Source: Streptomyces avermitilis MA-4680 = NBRC 14893 (lineage in GTDB: Bacteria > Actinomycetota > Actinomycetes > Streptomycetales > Streptomycetaceae). Taken from it: DNA of 64,000 bases. The first letter of the stretch is position 1; each line of letters starts with the position of its first letter. Position numbers and translations under genes: made by a program. Where the stretch lies: contig NC_003155.5 of assembly GCF_000009765.2 (NCBI RefSeq), positions 4,836,001 to 4,900,000 on the forward strand, in the 5' to 3' direction. Of this stretch, positions 15,568 to 25,291 are shown piece by piece. The notes below the pieces were generated by a model that saw nothing but the letters and a program-made list of their open reading frames with translations, did no database searches and had not been told where the DNA came from.

Positions 15568-18066
15568 ATGGGCAGACACATAAGACGGATGGCGGCCCTC
15601 GCCGCGCCCCTGGCGCTCGGCGCGACACTGCTCGCTCCGGCCACCGCCCAGGCGGAGACCGTGGTCTCCGGGAACTACACATCGGTCTTCAACTACCCCA
15701 AGCCCACGACCTACGACTCCTCGATCAACACCTCGGTCGGCGACCTGATCGACCTCGCGGCTCCCAGCTCGACCCTGTACATGGGCATGTACTGGTTCAA
15801 CAGCTCGGACCTGCGGGCGAAGCTCACCGCCGCCCAGACCCGCGGCGTCACGCTGCGCATCATCTCGGAGTCGGCGAACCGGCCCAGCAGCGACCTGGAC
15901 AGCCTCGCGCTGACCGGCAACTCCACCCTCACCTGGTGCTCCCGCGGCTGCCTGGGCAACGGCTCGGGTGACACGAACGCGATCGACCACGACAAGTACC
16001 TCGTGCTCGACTCGCTCACCGACGGACGCAAGAACGTCGTCTGGCAGGCCTCGCAGAACCTCGCGGGCGGCCAGGACGGCGAGATCAACAACGCGGTCGT
16101 CGTGTCCGGCAACGCGACCCTCGCGTCCCGGTACCGCGCGCACTTCAACGACCAGGTGAAGCACGCCGGCGACAGCCTGCACACGACGTACGACTACTCC
16201 ACCGGCGACCCGAGCTCCCCGGTCGAGGCGTACTTCTCCCCGCGCGACACCGCCTCGGACGCCGCCCACTACGGCAACGCCGACATCCTCGCCTCGTTCA
16301 TCGACCAGGTCGACTGCTCGAACGACGGAAAGATCAGGATCTCGGCCGCCGAACTCGACCAGCGGACCACCCGCCCGGCCGTCTACGACGCCCTGGCGAC
16401 GAAGCGGTCCCAGGGATGCAGCGTCGACGCGAACGCCCGCGACCTCAGTGACGGCGGCGGCAACGACGGCATCAACGACCTGACCGCCCTCGACATCGCG
16501 GCCTACGGCAACCGCCCCGGCGGCTGCCGCTACAAGACCTCCGCAGGGGCCTCCTGCAACCACGGCACCACCCACTCCAAGTACCTGCTGACGGAGTGGA
16601 AGAAGAGCGACGGCACCCAGGTCCAGCACGTGTACACGGGCTCCCACAACTGGACCGCGGGCTCGCTGAAGACGAACGACGAGACGATTCTGCGCATCGA
16701 CGACGCGGGCACCTACCAGGCCTACGTCGCCAACTTCAACAAGGTGCGCGCGAGCGCGGTCGACCTCGACGCCGCGAAGTACGGCTCGACGTCGCAGCAC
16801 TACTCCCGGGTCAACGTGAACGCGAACGGCGACCAGCACTACAGCGCCGTCGCCTCCGGCGGCACCTCGTCCGTCTACACCGCGGTGGCCTACGAGCAGG
16901 GCGACCGGCACGACTCCTCGGACAGCGAGCTGGGCACCGACGTGTACCTGCGCCTGTACAAGGACGGTGCGCCGCTGTGGGACGAGAAGCTGCTGAGCAA
17001 CGGCAACACCGGTACCGGCACGACCTGGTCGCACCAGAAGCCCGACGTCGGCGTGGACGACCAGGGCAACGCGATCGTCGTGTGGGCCAAGGACGACGAC
17101 GGCAACAAGTACGCCGACATCGCGGTGCGCAAGGTGACCCCGGACGGCACGGTCACCACCCTGCCGCGTCCGCACGCCTCCGGTGACGGGGACCAGCTGC
17201 GGCCGACGGTCGCGGTGGCCGGCGACGGCTCCTACAGCGTCGCCTGGGAGAACACGGCCGACGGCTCGACCCTCAACCAGGTGTACGCGAGCAGTTGGTC
17301 CGCGACCGGCGCGCTGCGCTACCAGGACGTCCAGGTCAGCACGATCAACTCCGGTGCGGCCGGATCGAACCGGCGGCCCGACGCGGCGATCGACAACGCC
17401 GGGAACACCGTGATCGCCTGGGAGGAGGACGCGGACGGCAACGGCGGCCTCAACATCGGTGTCGCCAAGCTCAACACCTCGGGCGGCTTCACCGTGGCCC
17501 GCAAGGTGGGCAACTCCCTCACCGACGGACAGCAGACCAAGCCCGCGGTGGCCTCCGCCGGTGACGGCCGGTTCGTCGTGGCCTGGACGGACGAGTACAC
17601 CACGGGCGCGGGCACCCTGGTCCGGCCGCAGCGGATCAACCAGCGCTTCTTCTCGGCGGCCGGCAGCCCCGCGGCGGCGGACCAGCGGACCACCGAGGAC
17701 GGCACGAGCAGCGGTCCCTACGTCGACGGCAAGCGGCCGATCTCCGACCAGACGGACGCCGATGTCACGGTCGCCGACGACGGCACCTTCGTCGTCGCGT
17801 GGAAGGAGGCCTTCGACGTGCTCGTCGGCAACCCGGCCACCCTGTACGCGGGCAAGGACGACGTGTGGGCCCGCGGCTTCAACGCCGACGGCACGACGAC
17901 CGGCAGGTTCCCCGCCACCCGGATGAACGTGGTGACCGGCGGCGGCCAGGGCGGCCCGGCCGTGGCCGTCGCTTCGAACGGCCGGCTCGCGCTGACGTAC
18001 TCGGACGACTACGACGGCAACGGCCACAACGAGATGCGGCTGCGCGACGCGTTCAGCAACTCCTGA
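15568..18066 (+). CDS. Secreted phospholipase D-like protein with C-terminal repeat domain
   Basis: An 832-residue secreted protein. Signal peptide residues 1-28, with cleavage expected after AQA. The PLD-like domain (~30-400) carries two HKD half-sites: His141/Lys143/Asp148, followed by VVWQASQNL, and His336/Lys338 with Glu343 where Asp is usual, followed by VYTGSHNW. About six repeats of ~45-60 residues then run from ~435 to the end, each with a GxxxVAW or GNxVIAW strand and Asp-rich turn (for example VVWAKDDDGNKYADI), resembling a beta-propeller. Paired cysteines fit export. The substrate (phospholipid or nucleic acid) is unknown. I start at ATG 15568, after AAAAGGACC. Confidence 0.85.
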   Translation: MGRHIRRMAALAAPLALGATLLAPATAQAETVVSGNYTSVFNYPKPTTYDSSINTSVGDLIDLAAPSSTLYMGMYWFNSSDLRAKLTAAQTRGVTLRIISESANRPSSDLDSLALTGNSTLTWCSRGCLGNGSGDTNAIDHDKYLVLDSLTDGRKNVVWQASQNLAGGQDGEINNAVVVSGNATLASRYRAHFNDQVKHAGDSLHTTYDYSTGDPSSPVEAYFSPRDTASDAAHYGNADILASFIDQVDCSNDGKIRISAAELDQRTTRPAVYDALATKRSQGCSVDANARDLSDGGGNDGINDLTALDIAAYGNRPGGCRYKTSAGASCNHGTTHSKYLLTEWKKSDGTQVQHVYTGSHNWTAGSLKTNDETILRIDDAGTYQAYVANFNKVRASAVDLDAAKYGSTSQHYSRVNVNANGDQHYSAVASGGTSSVYTAVAYEQGDRHDSSDSELGTDVYLRLYKDGAPLWDEKLLSNGNTGTGTTWSHQKPDVGVDDQGNAIVVWAKDDDGNKYADIAVRKVTPDGTVTTLPRPHASGDGDQLRPTVAVAGDGSYSVAWENTADGSTLNQVYASSWSATGALRYQDVQVSTINSGAAGSNRRPDAAIDNAGNTVIAWEEDADGNGGLNIGVAKLNTSGGFTVARKVGNSLTDGQQTKPAVASAGDGRFVVAWTDEYTTGAGTLVRPQRINQRFFSAAGSPAAADQRTTEDGTSSGPYVDGKRPISDQTDADVTVADDGTFVVAWKEAFDVLVGNPATLYAGKDDVWARGFNADGTTTGRFPATRMNVVTGGGQGGPAVAVASNGRLALTYSDDYDGNGHNEMRLRDAFSNS

Positions 18067-18074
18067 TCACCTGT

Positions 18075-18103
18075 CCCGCCGCGGCCCGGGCGGCCGCGGC
18101 GGG
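18075..18103 (+). terminator. Terminator hairpin after the PLD-like gene
   Basis: A 12-bp perfect stem: cccgccgcggcc (18075-18086) pairs with ggccgcggcggg (18092-18103) around a 5-nt loop, beginning 9 bp after the stop codon. Confidence 0.85.
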
Positions 18104-18117
18104 AGAGCGTGAACGCC

Positions 18118-18155
18118 CGAGGGCGGCACCCCCTGGAATGGGAGTGCCGCCCTCG
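18118..18155. terminator. Second terminator between convergent genes
   Basis: A 12-bp perfect stem pairs cgagggcggcac (18118-18129) with gtgccgccctcg (18144-18155). It sits between the PLD-like gene and groEL2 and resembles the hairpins at 14001 and 61979. Confidence 0.85.
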
Positions 18156-18192
18156 GTCTCGTACTGCGACGAACCGCTGATCCGCGAAGGGA

Positions 18193-19818
<1,626 letters not shown>

Positions 19819-19944
19819 GTGAAGTGGTCCTCCCGGACTGGGGTGGATTGCTCCGGACCGCGCTGGCGCCCGCGACGGACGGCCTGCCTGCCCCGTGGTT
19901 CCTTGCACCACCTGGCCTGCGGGCCTCACCGACCCGGTCCTTCG

Positions 19945-19971
19945 TTATCACTCTCACCTTCAGAGTGCTAA
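19945..19971. promoter_or_regulatory. CIRCE operator, promoter-distal copy nearest groEL2
   Basis: Arms ttatcactc (19945-19953) and gagtgctaa (19963-19971) are separated by 9 bp, matching the CIRCE consensus TTAGCACTC-N9-GAGTGCTAA with one mismatch. This copy covers the expected transcription start region of groEL2 and is the HrcA repressor target in known systems. Confidence 0.9.
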
Positions 19972-19977
19972 CGCCAA

Positions 19978-20006
19978 TGATTAGCACTCGCCCCTGCCGA
20001 GTGCAA
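19978..20006 (-). promoter_or_regulatory. Candidate groEL2 promoter between the CIRCE elements
   Basis: On the minus strand a TTGCAC hexamer (20001-20006) is separated by 17 bp from TAATCA (19978-19983), near the SigA/HrdB consensus. It overlaps the upstream CIRCE and lies just upstream of the other one. Confidence 0.5.
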
Positions 20007-20007
20007 G
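19981..20007. promoter_or_regulatory. Second CIRCE operator of groEL2
   Basis: A perfect left arm ttagcactc (19981-19989) and right arm gagtgcaag (19999-20007, 7 of 9 matches) are separated by 9 bp. The centre lies 36 bp from that of the first CIRCE. Confidence 0.8.
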
Positions 20008-20085
20008 CGGCTCCAGGCAATCCGCAGGTGAACGCACCTGTGCGCCCCACACGTGCGCAGGCGCTCCGGACGCCCCGGGGCAGAC

Positions 20086-20123
20086 CGAAGGGCCCGTACC
20101 CCGGAGGGGATACGGGCCCTTCG
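20086..20123 (-). terminator. Terminator after the cold-shock gene
   Basis: A 13-bp stem pairs cgaagggcccgta (20086-20098) with tacgggcccttcg (20111-20123), extended internally by CCCC/GGGG pairing. It starts about 30 bp beyond the cold-shock gene's stop and could also insulate groEL2. Confidence 0.85.
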
Positions 20124-20152
20124 TCACGTCGAACAGTCAGTCGGCGCGTGCT

Positions 20153-20359
20153 TCAGCCGGTCGCCAGTCGGACCATGTCCGCCTGCGGCCCCTTCTGGCC
20201 TTGCGAGATCTCGAAATCGACCCGCTGACCCTCTTCCAGGGTGCGGTAGCCGTCCATCTGAATCGCGCTGTAGTGGACGAATACATCCGCACCACCGTCG
20301 ACCGCGATGAAGCCGTACCCCTTCTCCGCGTTGAACCACTTGACGGTGCCCTGAGCCAT
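20153..20359 (-). CDS. Cold-shock protein (CspA/ScoF family)
   Basis: A 68-residue single cold-shock domain. Seen: RNP1 (KGYGFIAVDGG) and RNP2 (DVFVHYSAI) with the aromatic residues that stack on single-stranded nucleic acid, and WFNAEKGYGF near the N-terminus. It binds single-stranded RNA/DNA and acts as an RNA chaperone. The protein starts at ATG 20359 (MAQGTVKWF); 10 further upstream codons are unlikely to be used. GGGGAGTTAGGC precedes the start. Confidence 0.96.
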   Translation of the reverse strand: MAQGTVKWFNAEKGYGFIAVDGGADVFVHYSAIQMDGYRTLEEGQRVDFEISQGQKGPQADMVRLATG

Positions 20360-20471
20360 GCCTAACTCCCCTATTACTGGCCCTTGCACAGGACCGCACT
20401 TCGCGGACCCGGGTCAGACCTCACCCCCCAATGGCTTGGGGGTGTGCGCCGGAACGCGTCGACCGCGGCTG

Positions 20472-20499
20472 AATGTATCTGTCCAACTGCCCTCTGCAA
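20472..20499 (-). promoter_or_regulatory. Candidate promoter of the cold-shock gene
   Basis: On the minus strand TTGCAG (20494-20499) and TACATT (20472-20477) are 16 bp apart. This would give a leader of about 105 nt, typical of cold-shock mRNAs. Confidence 0.35.
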
Positions 20500-20713
20500 C
20501 AGGTCAATCGGACGAGAATTCTGGGTCTGGCCGATCGGGAATATGCGGAGAATTCGCAAAGATTCAGGGCAAGTCGGGCCCCATAAATGCCGTATAAGGC
20601 TTAAAAGGGTGGGGCACTTTGGCTGTTTCTTGTCGGGCTTCGGATGAGAACTCATATGCATCCGGCAAGAAGAGCGAGGCGACTTCCCCAACTGTACCGT
20701 GCTCAACCATGCA

Positions 20714-20752
20714 GAATTGCCCCCTCCGTTTCTCTCACGGAGGGGGCAATTC
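20714..20752 (-). terminator. Strong terminator of the thrC/sulfur-carrier transcript
   Basis: A perfect 16-bp stem: gaattgccccctccgt (20714-20729) with acggagggggcaattc (20737-20752) around a 7-nt loop, about 60 bp beyond the sulfur-carrier stop. Confidence 0.9.
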
Positions 20753-20812
20753 GATGAACTCTCGGTAACCGGCGTTACCGACGGTAATAACCGGGCGCCG
20801 AACCGGTATCGG

Positions 20813-21088
20813 TCAGCCGCCGGCGACGGCCGGGATGATCGAGACTCCGGCGCCGTCCGGCGTCACCGTCTCGAGGCCCTGCTCGAAGCGCACGTCGTCG
20901 TCGTTCACGTACACGTTGACGAAGCGGCGCAGCTTGCCCTGGTCGTCCAGGACGCGGGCCGCGATGCCCGTGTGGTTCTTCTCCAGGTCGGCGATGACCT
21001 CGGCGAGGGTCGCGCCCTGGGCCGGGACCTCGGCCTTGCCGCCCGTGTAGGTGCGCAGGATGGTCGGGATGCGGACGTTGACGCTCAT
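20813..21088 (-). CDS. MoaD/ThiS-family sulfur-carrier protein, CysO-like
   Basis: A 91-residue ubiquitin-fold protein ending PAVAGG; the C-terminal Gly-Gly is what becomes a thiocarboxylate. Seen: VRIPTILRTYTGG at the start and VNVYVNDDDVRFEQGL in the core, which are closer to CysO than to MoaD of molybdopterin synthase. It lies 75 bp after threonine synthase on the same strand, and no molybdenum or thiamine gene is near. The likely role is sulfur donation for cysteine synthesis; the adjacency to thrC is common in actinobacteria, where such proteins are sometimes placed with thrC. Confidence 0.8.
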   Translation of the reverse strand: MSVNVRIPTILRTYTGGKAEVPAQGATLAEVIADLEKNHTGIAARVLDDQGKLRRFVNVYVNDDDVRFEQGLETVTPDGAGVSIIPAVAGG

Positions 21089-21163
21089 GCGGTGTGACCT
21101 CCGGTCGGGTACACGGGAAGGGCTGTTCTCAAGCTGCGGACTGGTGGGGGCCGGTCGCGCCGT

Positions 21164-22462
21164 TCACGCGAGGCCGGCTTCCCGGAAGGAGTCCAGGCTG
21201 GGACGAATGGTCGCGGTCAGCCCGGTCCCGGCCACCGCGTCCAGGGTCTTGAGGCCGTCACCGGTGTTGAGGACGACCGTCGTGAGGGTGGGGTCGAGCA
21301 GACCGCTCTCGATCAGTTTCTTGGCCACACCCACCGTCACGCCACCCGCGGTCTCCGCGAAGATGCCCTCGGTCCGTGCGAGCAGCTTGATCGCGTCGAC
21401 GATCTGCTCGTCGTTCACGTCCTCCACCGCACCGCCCGTGCGGCGCGCGATGTCGAGGACGTACGGGCCGTCGGCCGGGTTGCCGATGGCCAGCGACTTG
21501 GCGATGGTGTTCGGCTTCTGCGGCCGCACGACGTCCTGGCCGGCCTTGTAGGCGACGGACACCGGCGAGCAGCCCTCGGCCTGCGCGCCGAAGATCTTGT
21601 ACGGCTTGTCCTCGACCAGCCCGAGCTTGATCAGCTCCTGGAGCCCCTTGTCGATCTTCGTGAGCTGGGAGCCGGAGGCGATGGGCACCACCAGCTGGTC
21701 CGGCAGCCGCCAGCCGAGCTGCTCGCAGATCTCGTACGCCAGCGTCTTGGAGCCCTCGGCGTAGTACGGCCGCAGGTTGACGTTGACGAAGCCCCAGCCC
21801 TCGCCGGCCGGGTCGCCGATCAGCTCGGAGCAGAAGCGGTTCACGTCGTCGTAGTTGCCCTCGATGCCGACGAGCTCGCCGCCGTAGACCGCGGCCATGA
21901 CGACCTTGCCCTGCTCCAGGTCGTGCGGGATGAACACGCAGGAACGGAAGCCGGCGCGGGCGGCGGCGGCGCCCACCGCGCCGGCCAGGTTGCCGGTGGA
22001 GGAGCAGGAGAGGGTGGTGAAGTCGAAGGCGCGGGCGGCCTCGATGGCCTGGGCGACGACGCGGTCCTTGAAGGAGTGCGTCGGGTTGCCGGAGTCGTCC
22101 TTCACGAAGAGCTTGCCGGCGTCGACACCGAGCTCACGCGCCAGGTTGTCGGCCTGGACGAGCTTGGTCCAGCCCGGGTTGATGTTGGGCTTCTCGGCGA
22201 CGTCCGCCGGGACCGGCAGGAGCGGCGCATAGCGCCAGATGTTCGCGGGGCCCGCCTCGATCTGCTTGCGGAGTTCCTCGGTGTCGTAGCCCGAGAAGTC
22301 GTACGCGATCTCCAGCGGGCCGAAACACTCGTCGCAGGCGAAGACCGGACCGAGGGGCACGCGGTGGCCGCACTCGCGGCAGGAAAGCGCGGCGGCCGGA
22401 CCGAGGTCGACGGAGTTCGCGGGGGAGGTGACGGAGGTACTTGCGACAGTCTGCGCAGCCAT
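21164..22462 (-). CDS. thrC: Threonine synthase
   Basis: A 432-residue PLP enzyme converting O-phosphohomoserine to threonine. Seen: an N-terminal zinc ribbon (CRECGHRVPL and CDECFGPL), the PLP lysine in THSFKDR, the phosphate-binding SCSSTGNLAGAV loop, GSQLTKIDKGL, and TAGGVTVGVAKKL near the C-terminus. The zinc-ribbon class of ThrC is common in actinobacteria. ATG at 22462 is chosen; an in-frame ATG at 22495 adds a basic stretch without similarity. The sulfur-carrier gene follows in the same direction and likely shares its transcript. Confidence 0.95.
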   Translation of the reverse strand: MAAQTVASTSVTSPANSVDLGPAAALSCRECGHRVPLGPVFACDECFGPLEIAYDFSGYDTEELRKQIEAGPANIWRYAPLLPVPADVAEKPNINPGWTKLVQADNLARELGVDAGKLFVKDDSGNPTHSFKDRVVAQAIEAARAFDFTTLSCSSTGNLAGAVGAAAARAGFRSCVFIPHDLEQGKVVMAAVYGGELVGIEGNYDDVNRFCSELIGDPAGEGWGFVNVNLRPYYAEGSKTLAYEICEQLGWRLPDQLVVPIASGSQLTKIDKGLQELIKLGLVEDKPYKIFGAQAEGCSPVSVAYKAGQDVVRPQKPNTIAKSLAIGNPADGPYVLDIARRTGGAVEDVNDEQIVDAIKLLARTEGIFAETAGGVTVGVAKKLIESGLLDPTLTTVVLNTGDGLKTLDAVAGTGLTATIRPSLDSFREAGLA

Positions 22463-22802
22463 GGAGGCGAGGCCCTTTCTCCTCATCTTCCTCACGACGC
22501 ACTTCGCCGTGAGACGGATTTGGCACCTTCCCGAGCCGGGAGCCTCGCCACATCAACGTGACAAGACCGGCTGGAGGGTTGCCGGGGCTTCATCGGGCCG
22601 TATCCCTCTGCCCCTCTGGATGAGCGGTATTCGGTTGTTTGACTGTGGAGCACTGTGCGCGCCGATGATCGAGGACATGCGATGGTCATCCGCGTTGTTC
22701 AAGACTGTAACCGAAGGCCAGGACAGTTGAGATAGTCGTCCGAACAGCGAGATGGATCACGCGCTGATGCGAGTGTGTGATCAGACAGTGAGGAGCCGCA
22801 GA
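22463..22802. other. 340-bp divergent intergenic region between thrC and gpgS
   Basis: No gene is supported here. It contains an inverted repeat of GATCAC and GTGATC within 22754-22783, overlapping a possible upstream start of gpgS. I looked for a T-box or amino-acid leader peptide for thrC and saw none. Confidence 0.4.
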
Positions 22803-23747
22803 GTGCTGAACGAAGTCGAGCGCTGGCTGAGCACCCGCTCCTGGTCCCTGACCGATCGCCCGCTCCACAAGATCATGGCCGCGAAACGCTCCTCGGGCTC
22901 CTCGGTCAGCGTCGTGCTGCCCGCGCTGAACGAGGAGGAGACGGTCGGCGAGATCGTCGCCGTCATCCGGCACGACCTGATGCACCAGGTCCCGCTCGTC
23001 GACGAGATCGTCGTGATCGACTCGGGCTCGACGGACCGCACCTCCGAGGTGGCCGCGGCCGCGGGCGCCCGGGTCGTGCACCGCGACGAGATACTCCCGC
23101 GGCTGCCGGCCGTGCCCGGCAAGGGGGAGGTCCTGTGGCGCTCCCTCCTGGTCACCAGCGGTGACATCGTCTGTTTCATCGACGCGGACCTGAAGGAGTT
23201 CTCGTCGGACTTCGTCTCCGGCATCGTGGGCCCGCTGCTCACCGACCCGGGCGTCGACCTCGTGAAGGCGATGTACGACCGGCCGCTGGGCGGCGCGGCG
23301 GGCCAGGGCGGCCGGGTGACCGAGCTGATGGCCCGGCCGCTCCTCAACATGCACTGGCCGCAGCTGGCCGGCTTCGTCCAGCCGCTCGGCGGCGAGTACG
23401 CGGCCCGCCGCTCGCTGCTCGAACAGCTCCCGTTCCCCGTCGGGTACGGCGTGGAGCTGGGGATGCTCGTCGACGCCCTCCACCTCGTGGGCCTCGACGC
23501 GCTCGCCCAGGTCGACGTCGGCGTGCGCAAGCACCGCCACCAGGACGGCCAGGCGCTCGGCCGCATGGCCGCGGCGATCTACCGCACCGCCCAGCTGCGC
23601 CTGGCCCGGGGTCACCTGATCCGCCCCGCGCTCACCCAGTTCGAGCGCGGCGAGGACGGTTTCGAGCCGCGCACGTACTCGGTGGACACGGAGGAACGGC
23701 CGCCGATGGCGGAAATCGCCGAGTACGCGCGGCGGAAGGCCGCGTAG
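22803..23747 (+). CDS. gpgS: Glucosyl-3-phosphoglycerate synthase
   Basis: A 314-residue GT-A glycosyltransferase of family GT81. It joins glucose from NDP-glucose to 3-phosphoglycerate, the first step to glucosylglycerate (and methylglucose polysaccharide precursors). Seen: SVVLPALNEEETVGE, VVIDSGSTDRTSEV, the metal-binding DAD in CFIDADLKEF, LVKAMYDRP, and GGEYAARRSLLEQ and VDVGVRKHRHQD near the acceptor site. I start at GTG 22803, 7 nt after AGGAG at 22791-22795; an ATG at 22752 is in frame but weaker. It precedes otsA, another osmolyte gene. Confidence 0.88.
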   Translation: MLNEVERWLSTRSWSLTDRPLHKIMAAKRSSGSSVSVVLPALNEEETVGEIVAVIRHDLMHQVPLVDEIVVIDSGSTDRTSEVAAAAGARVVHRDEILPRLPAVPGKGEVLWRSLLVTSGDIVCFIDADLKEFSSDFVSGIVGPLLTDPGVDLVKAMYDRPLGGAAGQGGRVTELMARPLLNMHWPQLAGFVQPLGGEYAARRSLLEQLPFPVGYGVELGMLVDALHLVGLDALAQVDVGVRKHRHQDGQALGRMAAAIYRTAQLRLARGHLIRPALTQFERGEDGFEPRTYSVDTEERPPMAEIAEYARRKAA

Positions 23748-23856
23748 CCCGCGCCCCCGCGGGGGCGCGGGGCCGTCCCGCGCGAGGTCGTATACGACGC
23801 CGCATACGGCCGAAGGGAACGTTTGAGCGTTTCCGACCCGGGCTAGATTTCGAGGC

Positions 23857-25248
23857 ATGGCTTCCACCCGAGGTGCCCAGATCCTCGTCGCGTCCAACCG
23901 CGGCCCGGTCTCGTACACGCTGGACGAGACCGGCACGCTGACCAGCAAGCGCGGCGGCGGCGGGCTGGTGTCCGGACTGTCGGCCATCGGCCCCGACGCG
24001 GGCGCCCTCTGGGTGTGCTCGGCGCTCGGCGAAGGCGACCGCGAGGCGGTGCGGCGCGGAGTCGGCGAGCCCGGCGTACGGATGCTGGACGTCGACGCAG
24101 AGGTCCACGCGGACGCGTACAACGGCATCGCGAACTCGGTCCTGTGGTTCGTCCACCACATGCTGTACCAGACGCCGCTGGAGCCGGTCTTCGACGCGGA
24201 GTTCCGGCGCCAGTGGGCGGCCTACGAGACGTACAACCACGCCTTCGCCGCGGCGCTGGCCGAGGAGGCGGCCGAGGGCGCCGCGGTCCTCGTCCAGGAC
24301 TACCACCTGACGCTGGTCCCGCGGATGCTCCGCGAACTGCGCCCCGACCTGCGGATCGGCCACTTCTCGCACACGCCGTGGGCCCCGTCGGAGTACTTCC
24401 GGATGCTGCCCGACGACATCGCGGCGCAGGTGCTGGGCGGGATTCTGGGCGCCGACCGGGCCGCGTTCCTCACCCAGCGCTGGGCGGACGCGTTCACGGA
24501 CTGCTGTCACGCCGTGCTGGGCCCCGGGATTCCCTCCGGTACCCGGATCGGCGTGCACGGCCTGGGCGCGGACGCGGACTTCCTGCGGGAGCGGGCGCAC
24601 CGGCCGGACGTCGAGGAGCGGATGGCGGCGCTGCGCGAGGAGGTCGGCGAGGGCCGGAAGACGATCGTGCGGGTGGACCGTACGGAGCTGTCGAAGAACA
24701 TCGTGCGGGGTCTGCTCGCCTACCGGGAGCTGCTGGCGTCGCGGCCGGACTGGCGCGAGCGGGTCGTCCACGTCGCCTTCGCCTACCCGTCCCGCCAGGA
24801 CCTGGCGGTCTACCGGGACTACACGGCCGCCGTGCAGCGCCTCGCGGACGAGATCAACGCGGAGTACGGGACGCCGGGCTGGACCCCGGTCGTGCTGCAC
24901 GTCAAGGACGACTTCGCGCGCTCCCTCGCCGCGTACCGGCTGGCGGACGTGGCCCTCGTGAACCCCATCCGCGACGGCATGAACCTGGTCGCCAAGGAGG
25001 TCCCGGTCGTCTCCGACGAGGGCTGCGCGCTGGTGCTGTCCCGGGAGGCGGGCGCGTACGAGGAGCTGGGCGAGGACGCGATCACGGTGAACCCGTACGA
25101 CGTCGTGGGTACGGCCGTGGCCCTCCACGAGGCCCTCTCGATGCCGGCCGGCGAGCGCGCCGAACGCACGAAGCGGCTGGCCGGGGCGGCGACGGCACTG
25201 CCCCCGGCCCGCTGGTTCCTGGATCAGCTGCACGCACTGGACACCTGA
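23857..25248 (+). CDS. otsA: Trehalose-6-phosphate synthase
   Basis: A 463-residue GT20 enzyme making trehalose-6-phosphate from UDP/GDP-glucose and glucose-6-phosphate. Seen: SNRGPVSY, GGGGLVSGL (donor phosphate loop), VQDYHLTLVPRMLR, GHFSHTPWAPSEYF, VDRTELSKNIVRGL and NPIRDGMNLVAKE. The length is normal. Its start is 110 bp after gpgS. otsB lies convergent just downstream, separated by a terminator, so the two enzymes of the pathway are not in one operon. Confidence 0.95.
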   Translation: MASTRGAQILVASNRGPVSYTLDETGTLTSKRGGGGLVSGLSAIGPDAGALWVCSALGEGDREAVRRGVGEPGVRMLDVDAEVHADAYNGIANSVLWFVHHMLYQTPLEPVFDAEFRRQWAAYETYNHAFAAALAEEAAEGAAVLVQDYHLTLVPRMLRELRPDLRIGHFSHTPWAPSEYFRMLPDDIAAQVLGGILGADRAAFLTQRWADAFTDCCHAVLGPGIPSGTRIGVHGLGADADFLRERAHRPDVEERMAALREEVGEGRKTIVRVDRTELSKNIVRGLLAYRELLASRPDWRERVVHVAFAYPSRQDLAVYRDYTAAVQRLADEINAEYGTPGWTPVVLHVKDDFARSLAAYRLADVALVNPIRDGMNLVAKEVPVVSDEGCALVLSREAGAYEELGEDAITVNPYDVVGTAVALHEALSMPAGERAERTKRLAGAATALPPARWFLDQLHALDT

Positions 25249-25249
25249 A

Positions 25250-25291
25250 CCGGACCCGGGGCGCAGCCGACGGCGTACGCCCCGGGACCGG
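25250..25291. terminator. Shared terminator of otsA and otsB
   Basis: A 14-bp stem with one mismatch pairs 25250-25263 with 25278-25291 (core cccggggcg / cgccccggg). It fills the whole gap between the two convergent stop codons. Confidence 0.75.

Larger units (their letters stand above)
20360..20812. other. 453-bp AT-enriched intergenic region upstream of the cold-shock gene
   Basis: This stretch is noticeably richer in A+T than the surroundings and has no credible gene. It should hold the cold-shock promoter and a long 5' leader, and at its far end the terminator of the sulfur-carrier/thrC transcript. Confidence 0.6.

Noticed and set aside
15511..18027. An 838-codon minus-strand open frame opposite the PLD-like gene
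   Set aside because: Amino-acid composition is Val/Arg/Gly-rich and lacks domains; it is a shadow frame of high G+C coding DNA.
19963..19989. GAGTGCTAA-N9-TTAGCACTC read as the CIRCE itself
   Set aside because: This is the inverse arm order. The true CIRCE arms are those at 19945-19971 and 19981-20007.
22463..22802. T-box or threonine leader peptide upstream of thrC
   Set aside because: No specifier-type stem, no Thr-rich short frame and no antiterminator sequence visible.
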